Below are positions 47,521 to 58,277 of a DNA stretch of 64,000 nucleotides, piece by piece. This DNA is from Magnolia sinica (Eukaryota > Streptophyta > Magnoliopsida > Magnoliales > Magnoliaceae): NCBI RefSeq assembly GCF_029962835.1, contig NC_080573.1, positions 34,155,001-34,219,000 on the forward strand, given 5' to 3'. The notes beneath the pieces are model-generated. The model was not told the DNA's origin. It searched no databases and was given only the letters and a program-made list of their open reading frames with translations. Position 1 is the stretch's first letter; the number at the start of each line of letters is the position of its first letter. Made by a program: the position numbers and the translations under genes.

Positions 47521-47896
47521 CTTAGGGCCCATTGGGCCAACTGAATTAGGTAGGGTTAGGGTGAAATGGATTGTAAGAGTAGCAATAGATGCATGTGCAG
47601 GGTATTGTCCCAGGAATGAGTGTATCCAATGTTTTACAATACCCTGGTTGAAACGTGTTCAATTAAAGGTAAACCCTGGGATATCCTTTCAGATTATACT
47701 TAGAAATTCATCATCATGGGATTTGAAAATCTCATATTACATCTTCCAACATAAGGCTCACTTTGCAAAGCCTATGAAATTAATTATAAATCTCATTCCA
47801 CGCTCATCCCCGACGTGTCATCCCCAATCTTGAGTTGGGATTAGCATTGCAATCCCATTTAGTACCGCTTAATGCCACTAGCCAAACGGGCCTAAG
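47521..47896. mobile_element. MITE inserted in the Tekay leader
   Basis: Left end CTTAGGGCCCATTGGGCCA and right end GCCAAACGGGCCTAAG form imperfect terminal inverted repeats of the GGGCCCGTTTGG type common in plant MITEs. The 376-bp interior is AT-rich and non-coding. I could not settle on a target duplication, so PIF/Harbinger and hAT both remain possible. Confidence 0.55.
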
Positions 47897-48291
47897 TCTA
47901 AATTTCCTCTCTCCCGTCTATCTCATTAAAATATTCACCTACCTTCACTCTGTTCTTTAATTTTTCCAGTATATTGATAAGAACGCGCTGGGGATTGAGT
48001 GATTAGACGGTCGAAGCTATCGTCCTAGACCAAATGAGCGAATATCGGGCCAGACTCAATAATTTCGACCTAAACGGGGATACAAATCTAAGGGTAAATG
48101 AAAATTCACTGAAAATAGTAAAAATGGGAATAAATTTGGATTTGAATGCTAAGTGGGAGGAATCTCTAAAGAAACTAAGCTCATTGCGTAGATCAGTCTT
48201 TTCTATCCCAAATTCGTATATGGTACTTCCCCGGGGGCCTTACCAGCACTCGGGAAATTGCAAAACAAGGAGACCCTATCTGGGAAAACAC

Positions 48292-48440
48292 CGGGTCGGC
48301 GTGACCAAGCCCAGCCATCTACACTCGCCACACCCGACCGGCGCTGACCACGCCCAAACATCAAGTGGCCCGGCGTGGCCATGCCCAACTGTCTAGTGGC
48401 CCAGTGTAGCCACGCCCAACGAGCGCTTACCACGCCTAAA
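48292..48440 (+). repeat. Short GGCGTGGCCATGCCC-type repeats in the leader
   Basis: The motif (G)GCGTGNCCA(T/C)GCCCAAC recurs about four to five times with spacings of roughly 30-40 bases, for example CGGCGTGGCCATGCCCAACT at about 48372. The motif itself is nearly palindromic (GCGTGGCCATGCC). Its role is unknown. Confidence 0.5.
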
Positions 48441-48521
48441 CCCAAAAATGTGGATCCCTCTCCTTGCTTTGCACACACATGTGGGGCCCACCTTTCGTAC
48501 AAATAAAACACTATTAGCTCC

Positions 48522-48880
48522 ATTTTCCTCCCATCTCACCCCCCTCCATTGCTTCAAAACCCTTAAAAAGCCTCTCCCTTCCCCAAAAAAAATCTCAAAT
48601 CCACCATCTCTCCTTCACTTTAACCCATCTCAAATTTCATTTTTCAAATCCATTTATCCAACCCATCTCCTTCTTCATCACAAAACCCAACATTTACCCT
48701 CTTTCTCAAACCCCATCCACCAACTCAACATCAAACCCACTCTCAACTACCTCCCCTACAACAAACCCCCATCTTTTCTTCTCAACCGAAACCCATCTCC
48801 AACATACATTCCCCAAATCCTCTCAACTTTCATCTACAAAACCCACTCCTAGATCAAATCTCAAGCCATTCTCAAACCCA
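48522..48880 (+). other. Nearly G-free leader segment
   Basis: Only a handful of G residues occur in about 350 bases on the plus strand, while C, A and T are common (CCACCATCTCTCCTTCACTT, CTCAACATCAAACCCACTCT). It directly precedes the extra reading frame at 48930. Such composition prevents stable RNA hairpins and is seen in leaders meant for scanning ribosomes. A 134-codon frame across it exists only because TAG, TGA and most stop contexts are rare here. Confidence 0.75.
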
Positions 48881-48929
48881 TCCCTAGGGACCTTCCTCCA
48901 TCTTTTCCATCCCAGTGATTCTTTCCCTC

Positions 48930-50150
48930 ATGGGGAAGAAAAGACCGACTCCCGCCGAACCGGGACCGAGCCGAGAAAGGCGAAGCAAGCAAAAGGTCGA
49001 CCCAAAGGGGAAGGCGGTCTTAGAGGTCCGATCCAAGCGCTGAAATGATCCTCAAAGAGAGCTCACAACCCAAGCCTCCCAACCGCCCATTGAAGATATG
49101 GAAAATTTTCGCGTACGCAGCGTCACCTTCGAAGCCTCCGTGGAGGAGCATCTATTTGATAAGTACGCCCTACTCGATCGGCTTATGGAAAAGCAATGAG
49201 ATCCAATATTCTATAGAGATTCCCAGGCAGATGAAGGACAAGCTAAGGATTTCTACGTGCATATCAGGAGCCCTCAATTCAAGTTCCTTGGCTTTGATGT
49301 TATAGGAGATAGCAAGAGGCTCCACTTCGGGGTGGAGGATATCGCCAACGTGCTTAGAGTGCCACGAGGAGAGGTATAGATTGATGAAGGAAACTTGGAT
49401 ACGAGTCGAGCCCGCAATGAGCGGACCCACTTTTTATGTGGACAGGTTGCTTAGTGGAAGCGTGGGGAGAGAGAGGTCGGTCTGAGCTCGACCCACCTTA
49501 GCCCAGAGTACAGAGTGTTTAACCGCATTTGCACCCATAATGTGTACCTAAGGCTACTGAACCGCTCTGAGTGCTCTCGCTACATGGTAGAGTTCCTATA
49601 TCAAGTGAGACAGGGAGTAGATGTGTGCCTCCCTAGTGTAGTACTCCACCAGATTGTGCGGACCGCAAGAGTTACGAGGAAGAATGCGTGCCTTCCATTT
49701 GGTCGCTTGGTCTGTCAATTGGCTCAACATTACGGAGTGGGCGGATCAGATGGAAATCTTGTACCGACACAGCTATTAGGCGATGACATATTGAATAAGA
49801 TGAGGATAGGCCCCAAGCAGCGATAGGCCCACATCAACTAATACAAGAACCCTAATGAAGAAGAAGAGTAAAGCGATGGAAGTGACAAGAATGAAAATGA
49901 GGATGAAACTGAAGAGGTGGAAGCAGCTAAGGAAATTGAAGCAGTCAGCAGGGAGCCACTTACCATCCTAGATATACGCGAGCGCTTGGATACACTCAAG
50001 TCCAAGATAGCAGAGATCAAGGAGAACCAAGCCAGGCACCAATCGAAGAAGGAAAAATGGAATAAGAAAATGTATCGAGCCATAAAGACCCTAATTTGCT
50101 GCAGCAAGGGGGAGGAAGCACCCCCATCCTCATCTGACTCAGAAGAATAG
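48930..50150 (+). pseudogene. Extra reading frame upstream of gag in the Tekay element
   Basis: From ATG at 48930 one frame runs 406 codons to TAG at 50148 without a frameshift, broken only by seven in-frame stops. The start is basic (MGKKRPTPAEPGPSRERRSK). The middle has LHFGVEDIANVLRVPRGEV, LSPEYRVFNRICTHNVYL, VEFLYQVRQGVDVCLPSVVL and NACLPFGRLVCQLAQHYGV. It ends with an acidic tract (NENEDETEEVEAAKEIE), a likely coiled coil (LDTLKSKIAEIKENQARHQS) and SSSDSEE. This layout resembles the 'putative plant transposon protein' family (I recall it as Pfam Transposase_32), which has no proven function. It is not gag, which starts separately at 50531. Preservation of one frame suggests selection on the protein before the element died. 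Confidence 0.75.
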
Positions 50151-50530
50151 TAGCTTAACTCTATAGATAGCCAGTAGTTTGCTTTAAGTCGGTTAGGTCT
50201 AACTGTATGTATTGAATGATAGTTACGATGTTTGCTTGACTAGGTTGTATTTTCCCTTGCATTTAAAATATCTAGTGATGTATGTAATCTATGTTGTAGG
50301 ATGTAACAGGCTATAGGAATGGCATTTTGGAATTGATGTGAATGTATGGATTACCTTGAAATCTTCTTGTCGCTATGAGAATGCTTATATGTATAGTTGC
50401 CTATGTAATGCTTGTATGTATGGTTGCCTATGTTTACAGATAGAATATATATGGATTCTGTATATTTGCGCATGGCCTTGGTATGGGCAATGTTCTAGTA
50501 CCTAACCTATCAAGGACGTTCTTCCAGGAA

Positions 50531-51760
50531 ATGCCTCCGCGGGGAGAGGGTCGATATGTCCGCCTACCTCATGGCAGCCTAATCGAGAGGGACCAAATTT
50601 TTGATGAACAATAAAGCCCCTAAGGGGTGACCGGTTCCCAAAACACGGGTAGTACTACTAAGGAGGCGGTCCCAAATGTGCCGCCACCGCAAACCCCGGC
50701 ACCCACACCCCCTACCACACCAGCTATGGACCAGATGGGCCAAATGTTACTTCTCATATAACAACAACAAATGATGGCCACTATGATAGGAGTTATGGCT
50801 CATAACATGGGTGTACAATGGCCGGAAAAACCCGACATGGTCACCCCTACAACCAACACGGGTAACTTGTTCGAGCGATTTTAGAGGTTCAGGCCGCCTA
50901 AGTTTGCCGGTACCCACCGCCTAGAGGAAACTGAGTATTGGCTCAACCAAGTTACTAAATTTCTCCGGCCTCTCCGTTGTATCGAAGCGGAGAGTGTCAA
51001 ACTCCTCTCTTACCTCTTTGAGAAGGAGGTGAACCTATGGTGGGAGAGCATTCTTAGGAGCATTCCCGAGAACCACGTATGGACGTGGGAAGCATTTGAG
51101 GGCCGCTTCAATCAAAAATACCTCCCTTAGACATACCAGCATGAGAAGGAAAATGAATTCCTACGCCTCCAACAAGGAGGGATGTCTGTGGCGCAATACG
51201 AAAATTGATTCATCAAATTATCGCGCTATGCTTCCTAGATCGTCGCGGACGAGGCGATTAAGATGAGGCGATTTACTGAGGGGTTAAGGAGCGGCATTCA
51301 CTCGAAGATGTGTTGTGCAAGCATTAGGACTTATGCTAAGCTTGTTGAGATGTCTATACGGGCGGAATAGGATGAGGAGTGAGTCTCACAGACCCGTTCA
51401 CAGCTGGGGCCACAAAACAGGATGGAGAGACAGTCCTCTTCTTTTGCCAGGAAAAGGCCACGCTCAAATTCTCCACCTAGGCCAGCTGCCGCACCAGGCC
51501 CTTCTACACGACCTACCCAGATATGCAACTACTGTAGGAGGACAGGTCACTCTGAGCCGTACTTTTTTATTATGATGAGGGATCTTGGTTTCACGCCCCC
51601 TCAGCACATCAGTAGACCCCCACATTAGGCCTTGCAGATTCCTCCCCTACGGACGATGGGGCCTAGCCAGTAATTCCGTCGTCCTCCCTTACCTCAAGTT
51701 AGGCCTCCATAATGGCCCATGCAGCGACCGAACCTTCCACAGTAAGCACAAGTACATGCC
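50531..51760 (+). pseudogene. Tekay gag (decayed)
   Basis: ATG at 50531 starts MPPRGEGRYVRLPHGSLIER, a basic start usual for this lineage. The capsid core follows in the same frame: FRPPKFAGTHRLEETEYWLN, then LFEKEVNLWWESILRSIPEN, WEAFEGRFNQKYLP, LRLQQGGMSVAQYEN and MRRFTEGLRSGIHSKM. A zinc knuckle at 51524 reads CNYCRRTGHSEPYFF; the last Cys is lost. Several stops (for example at the FERF-stop-RFRPP and KYLP-stop positions) mostly look like CAA, CAG or CGA changed to TAA, TAG or TGA. Intact gag would form the cytoplasmic particle. Confidence 0.85.
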
Positions 51761-51769
51761 TTAGCGGCA

Positions 51770-52183
51770 AAGGGCTAAGATGCAGTTACCCCCACTCCTA
51801 CGGCCTTCGAGGTGACAGGTCACGTACAAGATACTCCCATATTTCTCTTAGTGGACACTGGGTCTACTACTTCCCTCATATCACATACGTCTGTCAAGCA
51901 TTTAGGGCTGCACCCTACCCCCTTCGAGGGAGTAAAGATCATTGCCGTCGCTGGTACTTTCTTAGAATCAACTAAGATATGTCGTGATTGCCCCATAGAC
52001 TTGGGATGCAAAGTAGTGTTAGTAGATTTGATAGTGACCAAGATCTTCCATTACGACGTCATCCTGGGCATGGACTGGTTGACAGTGATGAAGGCAGAAA
52101 TCGATTGTGAAATAATGACAGTGAAAATATACGAGGGCGACGACATTCCCTTCACATTTCCAGTCCAGGTCAGCCAAGAATGA
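51770..52183 (+). pseudogene. Tekay aspartic protease (decayed)
   Basis: The open frame 51812-52183 reads VTGHVQDTPIFLLVDTGSTT, then SLISHTSVKHLGLHP, and ends DVILGMDWLTVMKAEIDCE. LVDTGST is the catalytic D-T-G of retroviral-type aspartic proteases and ILGMDWL is the usual closing block. The protease would cut the gag-pol polyprotein. The frame itself is clean over this part, but it is joined to stop-containing gag and RT. Confidence 0.85.
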
Positions 52184-52189
52184 AGAATT

Positions 52190-53110
52190 TTGTGTTATGC
52201 TTCATTGGAGGAGGGTTATAATGGACCCACACTCACATGCACCCCCATAGTCCAAGATTTCATCGATTTGTTTAAAACCATACCTGGACTTCTTTCTCGG
52301 TGTAAGATAGACTTCACAATCGATCTAACTCCGGGTGCCACACCCATTTCCTTACCAACTTGCCGCATGCCCCCATGTGAGATGGAAGAACTAAGGTCTC
52401 AAATCGACAAATTGTTAGAGTCGGGCTTTATCCGACCGAGCATCTCATCGTGGGGAGCCCCGGTCCTATTTGAAAAGAAGAAGGATGGCACATTGCGATT
52501 GTGCGTAGATTACAGGAGATTAAACCAAGTGACGGTTCAGAACAAATACCCGTTGCCCAGAATTGATAACTTGTTCGACCAGTTAAGGGGTGCTCAATAT
52601 TTCTCAAAAATCTATCTTCAATCAGGGTACCATCAGTTGCGAGTCAGGGACAAGGATATACAGAAAACGGCCTTCAGAACCTGCTTTGGCCATTATAAAT
52701 TCCTAGTTATGTCATTCAGGCTCACCAATGCTCCAGCAGTATTCATGGATCTCATGAACTAAGTCTTTAGGCAGTTCTTATACAAATTTTTCATCGTATT
52801 CATCAACGACATATTAATTTATTCAAAGAGCCGTGAAGAGCATAAAGAACATTTGAGAGTAGTCCTTGAGACCCTTAAGAAAAATCAATTGTTTACGCAA
52901 TTTAGGAAATGTGACTTTTGGAAGGAGGAGGTCAAATTTCTAGGACATGTAGTGTCCAAGGAAGGAATATTTGTGGATCTCGCCAAGGTAGTAGCCGTGC
53001 AAGATTGGAAGCAACCAAATTTGATTACGGAAGTGAGAAGTTTCCTTGGTCTCGCCGACTATTAACAAAGATTCATTAGAGACTTTTCAAAAATAGCCCG
53101 GCCGCTATCC
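52190..53110 (+). pseudogene. Tekay reverse transcriptase (decayed)
   Basis: The frame covers the fingers and palm: [60 protein letters not shown] and [16 protein letters not shown]. Stops interrupt at 52760 (after MDLMN) and at 53063 (after GLADY). Two catalytic positions are altered: DLRSGYHQ reads YLQSGYHQ and the paired aspartates read FINDILIY instead of FIDDILIY. Both changes would remove polymerase activity. The minus-strand copy at 15346-15703 still has FIDD. Confidence 0.88.
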
Positions 53111-53560
53111 CAGCTTACACGAAAGAACCTCAAATTTGCCTGGAATGAGAAGGCAGAGGCAGCCTTCTAAGAGTTAAAAGATAAACTGACGTCAGCACTT
53201 GTACTCGTGTTACCTTAGCAGGGGGTCAAGTACACCATCTATACTGACGTCTCTCGTGTGAGCTTGGGTTGTGTACTCATACAAAAGGACAAGGCAATTG
53301 CTTATGTATCTCGATAGCTAAGGAAGCACGAGGAGAACTACCCTACCCATGACCTCAAACTCACGGCAATAGTATTTGCATTGAAGATATGGAAACATTA
53401 TCTATATGGTGAGGAGTTTGAGCTCTTTTGTGATCATAAGAGCCTCAAATATATCTTCACTCAAAAGGATCTGAACATGAGACAGCGTCGACATTAAAGG
53501 ACTTTAAGTTTGATGTCTCATATCACCCTGGTAAGGCCAATTTGGTGGTAAACGCCTTAA
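53111..53560 (+). pseudogene. Tekay RNase H (decayed)
   Basis: Starts after the RT connection and reads [12 protein letters not shown], stop, ELKDKLTSALVLVLP, stop, [32 protein letters not shown], stop, [15 protein letters not shown] and [20 protein letters not shown]. The catalytic TDxS and DHKSLKY blocks are recognisable. Three stops and a frame change near 53490 disable it. RNase H would remove the RNA strand during reverse transcription. Confidence 0.85.
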
Positions 53561-53859
53561 GCCACAAAGGGACACTCAAATTTGCGGCCCCACTAATGGT
53601 GAGAAAGTGGGACATGGTGGAATTTGTACGGGACTTCGACATAAAGCTAACCATGGAGGAACCGTACGATGTCATAGCCCACATTCAGGCCCAACAAATG
53701 ATTAACAGTAAAATCATTGAAGCCCAGGAGGGTGATGAGCTATTAGGAAAGATGAGAAAAAGAGCAAAGAATGATGTGGAGTCTGAGTGGAGAGTTGGCA
53801 CTGATGGGGGATTATAGTACCGAGGTCGCCTTTGTGTCCCAAATCTTTAAGGACTATGA

Positions 53860-55140
53860 GAAGAAGTCCTAGATGCTGCTCACAACTCCAAGTTAGCGAT
53901 GCATCCTAGTAGTACCAAGATGTACAAGGATCTAAGGCAAAACTATTGGTGGGACAACATGAAGAAGGAAATAGCAGAGTATGTGTCCCGATGCCTCACG
54001 TGTCAACCGGTCAAAGCTGAGCACCGCTGACCGCCGGGCCTTTTGCAACCCATGCCCATAGCAGAATGAAAATGGGACTTCATATCGATGGAATTTATTT
54101 CCGGTTTGCCCAAGACTAGGAAGGGTCATGACTCAATATGGGTGATTGTGGACCGGTTAACCAAATCAGCCCATTTTCTGCCAATAAGGACTCTAACTCC
54201 GCTGATGATTTAGCCAAGTTATATATTAAGGAGATAGTACGACTCTATGGCATCCCAATGGAAATTATGTCGGACCGAGACACTCGATTCACATCGATCT
54301 TCTGGACGCATATCCAAGAAGCCATGGGAGTAAATTTGAAATTTAGAACCACATTCCACCTGCAGACAGATGGGCAAACCGAGCAGGTGAATCAGGTATT
54401 GGAAGACATGTTGCGGGCATGTGTGTTGGACTTTCAGAAAAGTTGGGATGACTGCCTCCCATACATCGAGTTCGGTTATGACAATAGCTTCCATACTAGC
54501 ATCGGTATGGTGCCTAACGAGGCTTGTATGGGCGCCCGTGTCAAGCCCACATTGTTGGGAGGAAATTGGCGAGAAAAGTTTGTTAGGGCCGGACTTGGTA
54601 TGAATTACGACTGAGAAAATTGGGATTATCCGGCACCACCTCATGATGGCCCAAAGCAAGTAGAAGAGCTATGCCAACACTAGATGGAGGGACTTAGAAT
54701 TTGAAGCTAGGGACCACGTTTTTCTCAAAATCTCCCCAATGAAGGAGGTTATACGCTTCGGTAAGAAGGGAAAGCTCACGCCACGATTCATTGGGCCCTT
54801 CCAGATTTTAGACTGCGTAGGTATAGTTGCTTATCGCTTAACCCTGCATACGTCGCTCGCCAGAGTGCACAACGTCTTCCATTTGTCAATGTTGAAGTAG
54901 TACGTCCCCGATCCTTTGCATATCATCAAGTAAGAACACGTGGAGCTCAAGAAAAATGCAACATATATTCTCCGACCCACTCGAATACTGGATAGGAAGG
55001 AGCAAGTCCTACACAACAAGGTCATCCCATTGGTCAAGGTACTATGGACCCACCACGATGAAGAAGAGGCCACATGAAAAACGGAAGAAGAAGTTCTCAA
55101 GCATTACCCAAGCTTGCTTCAACAATACGAACAGGTACAA
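53860..55140 (+). pseudogene. Tekay integrase with C-terminal GPY/chromodomain-type end (decayed)
   Basis: The HHCC zinc domain is visible (AHNSKLAMHPSSTKMYKDLR, later CLTCQPVKAEH). In the core [13 protein letters not shown] has Glu where the first catalytic Asp is expected, while MSDRDTRFTS and DGQTEQVNQ keep the second Asp and the Glu. A frameshift lies near 54190-54210; the open frame 54138-54614 carries the rest of the core. The C-terminus, in another frame, has ARDHVFLKISPMKEVIRFGK, GKLTPRFIGPFQIL, RVHNVFHLSMLK and IPLVKVLWTHHDEEEAT. That GPF block plus the VLW-EEAT ending marks Tekay chromoviruses. Confidence 0.88.
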
Positions 55141-55162
55141 ATTTCGATGATGAAATTTATTT

Positions 55163-55177
55163 ATAAGGGGGGTAGAT
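55163..55177 (+). other. Polypurine tract of the plus-strand Tekay element
   Basis: ATAAGGGGGGTAGAT ends at the LTR start TGTAATG. It is the expected plus-strand primer and closely matches AAGGGGGGTAAAT in the minus-strand copy. Confidence 0.85.
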
Positions 55178-58100
55178 TGTAATGTCCTATCCAACCAGAA
55201 CAGTGTACGGAGTCATCCACGTATGATTTGCCGCAGGACCGTTTTATTAAACGAATCGTAGTGGGGTACCATAAGTAAATTAACCTAGGATTAACCTAGT
55301 AGAGTAGACCAGTCTGATCATGATTGGACCAAGTGCAAGCCGTCAAGCCAGATGGCCCGTTTGCACTTAACAATAGCCCGTGCGGGCCATGCGTCAGCCA
55401 AGGAAGGTCAGAAAAAATTAAAAAGTTTAGGGAACCAAAGATCTCACTAGGCTTGTCGTCCATCTTGGACCACAGACTTAGTGGACACCCAGAAATTAAT
55501 TATCCACGCCATCCGAGCGGCACTTGGTAACCACAACTCACCCAAGGCTAGAATTGAAATCTGGCACTGGTAATAAAATTGAGATACCAAGCTTTCCAGC
55601 TGTCGGATCTCTTCTACATTTACGGTGGAGGTCAAACGCATTTTTCTACACCCGTCCACAAAATCTGGGACCTAATCATGAAAAGGTGATCGTTGATCGC
55701 AAATTAGACCTGTACGATCAAACCCCATATCAGATCGTTTTCAAATTTTGCATGGCCCTTCATCGGGCCATGGAGCACTTATCCTACAAGTTTCATGGCC
55801 AGAGGGCTACCAGAACCGCCCCAACAACCAGAATGGGCCTTGCAGGGCCATTTAAAGATCGGAGCCGTGTGATAAAACCCCGTATCCGATTGCCTTCAAA
55901 TTTTGCATGGCGCCTCATCGGGCCATGAGACGCCTACACACCAAATTTGGTGGCCAAGGGGGGATGATAGGGCCGCCCCAAAGCCAATAGGGAGTCTTAG
56001 AGGGCCATTATGGGAATTTGTGAAAACTCAAGGCCGAAGGGCCCAAGTCTAGGAAATAAAGCCCTAAGGCCCTTTTTCTCATAACTCCCTCATTACTCCA
56101 ACAACCTAAGGGAAGGAGAGAGAAAAGAGAGTAAAGAGAGAGAAAGAGAGTGAAGAAGAGTGAAGGTGGACCATAGCTCTAGTGAGGCCCAAAGGAGTTC
56201 CATCTTACAAACCTCTCCCTCTCCCTCAAGGAAATTCCTCATCTACAACCGGAAAAACCCCTCTCTGCCGATTAGGTAGGTAAATCTCTCATCTTCTTGG
56301 AAACCCCTCATGTTGAGAGAGGATTTGCATGAGATTCTAACATGCAAGTTCATTGTCTTAGGATTCCGGCCGATCGACACAGAGTTCGGCACTTCTAAGT
56401 CCTTTCCCAAGACCCCAATGATCCATAGGTGCGGACTATTGTTCTTAGGTGGCCTAGCACCAATTTTAGTATGAATCTAATGATTTTGATTACTTGGATG
56501 ATGTATTTGGAGGATCTAGAGAGAACTTAGGAAAGACCTTACCTTAATCCTTTCAATCAACATGGAATAGTTATGAAATGTTTATTATTGTTCACATGAT
56601 TGGGTATAAATTGTTGATTGCATGTCCATATCTTGTTTGATTTATGTATCCTCTCAATCAACATAGAATAGTTATGGAATGTTATGTCTCTCACATGATT
56701 GGGTATAAACTTGATGCTTGCATGTTCATGTCTTGTTGATTCGTGTGTGATGTTATCTCATAGCATGTATGATTCATTAACCCTTGTGCATTTGTTCCTA
56801 GATATATATGAAATGCTTAGTTTCCTCACTAACCCACACAACACACATGCACCTTTATTTCACAACATTGTTAGCTTTGCTTGGTAGAAAAATCTGAGTT
56901 TTAGGTTGAGAAGTATAGATGCATGATATTGCTTATGCTCGTTGATGACCCCAATTATTGGCGTGTTAAGGACTACCACTAGAACCCTTGGGTTAGTCAG
57001 GAATATGAGAAGGGTGAAGATAGTCCCGTTGATAGGACTATCCTGAGGCTAAACCCGTGGATTTGGGCGACAGTAGTTAGACTAATGGGTCACTCGTACC
57101 TGATGTCGTCTGTCACGTGCTCGCCTGAACTCGTGCAGTCTAGTCTACTGACAAACCAACCTTGCTTGTTAACCCTATCTGCTCACGTATGTATGAAACT
57201 TGGATCACCCTTCAACCATTGTAACCCATTGAAAACCAACTAAAACCGATTCACCGACTCGTGAGCCGGACATGGTAGAATGGGACACTGTGTCCGAGTT
57301 GTCGGCCTACGCTGGGGTGACGAGCCTCCTTATAGTGACCGCGAGCGATCCCTTTTCTCAGCACTCCCCATGTGCTTGAAGTCGGGGATGAGAAACCCGA
57401 TAGGATCAAGGATCGCGAGGTCCTGGCCTCGCACATTGAGGGGTCTTCGCCTCACTACTCGTTGAGGGTATTGATACATAGGGTGTACCAGTTTCTCCAA
57501 CCTGCTGGATGAATGGAATTAACTAAATATTCGGTTAACTTTATCCATGCATTGCATTAGCTAGGTTTTGGCGACTCGGCAGTTGAGGTCGCAATGAGGG
57601 AGTGCTGGTCATGTGCGATCGTTAGACGGAGTCACTCAAGGGAGTGTTGTGGCGAGGTCATGCATCATATCATTTATCATGCAACTGCATTAACAAGATT
57701 AGTTAGGTGTTTATGAATACTTGTCTTTCATTAAATTCGTAATATAATTGATGTTTGTTACAACTTAAGACTAATAGCACCCACTGAGTCGATCACTCAC
57801 TCCCACTCTGGGACGGTGTTTTAAAACACCAACCAGACTCTCCCTTAAATGCAGGTGATGCTGAGTATAAGGAGCCTGGCAGCGCGAGTCTCGAGGAGGA
57901 GGACGAGCTGTCCTTCCAGCTGATGGACAGTCCTCCATTGGCCTAGTAGACGGGCTTTGGATTGTTGAGTGGTGGACTCAGCGCACTACTCTTTTGGACT
58001 TATCATTCTTTTGTGATTTTGTTGGGTAACGCCTTGAGCGAGCTATTTACATTCTTTTGGACTTGTGTGTATGTGTGTGTGTTTGTGTATATATATATAT

Positions 58101-58272
58101 ATATGACATCTTTCATTTCAGTAGACTAGTTGTGATTATGTTTCATGTTATAAGAAATTTCATGCTGCGCATTTAACCTGATTAAACGTAAATTAGTAAA
58201 AACCAGTATAAGTGATACTCAGGAACTTGGGAGTCGAGTATATGCACGACCCCTAATTTTCAGGGCATTACA
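55178..58272 (+). repeat. 3' LTR of the plus-strand Tekay element
   Basis: Runs from TGTAATGTCCTATCCAACC to AGGGCATTACA and aligns with 44082-47202. Near 58063-58104 it has a TG run followed by TA pairs where the 5' LTR has TA then CA. Open frames at 56699-56887 and 45619-45807 are the same chance frame in the two LTRs. Confidence 0.92.
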
Positions 58273-58277
58273 TAACC

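Larger units (their letters stand above)
44082..58272 (+). mobile_element. Tekay/Del-type Ty3/gypsy chromovirus, full-length but dead
   Basis: A 14.2-kb element with two ~3.1-kb LTRs, a tRNA-Met primer site, a long leader, an extra reading frame, gag, protease, RT, RNase H, integrase and a polypurine tract, in that order. The flanks TAATC (44077-44081) and TAACC (58273-58277) differ by one transition and fit a 5-bp target duplication. Every coding part has stops or frameshifts. The first few hundred bases of the LTRs differ at roughly one position in ten by eye, so the insertion is old. It lies inside a copia-type LTR relic and carries a MITE at 47521-47896. It shares its LTR 3' region with the two minus-strand Tekay LTR types but has a different U3 start. 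Confidence 0.92.

Noticed and set aside
48448..48852. 134-codon frame rich in Pro, Ser, Leu and His
   Set aside because: The frame is open because G is nearly absent, which removes TAG and TGA; no protein-like features.
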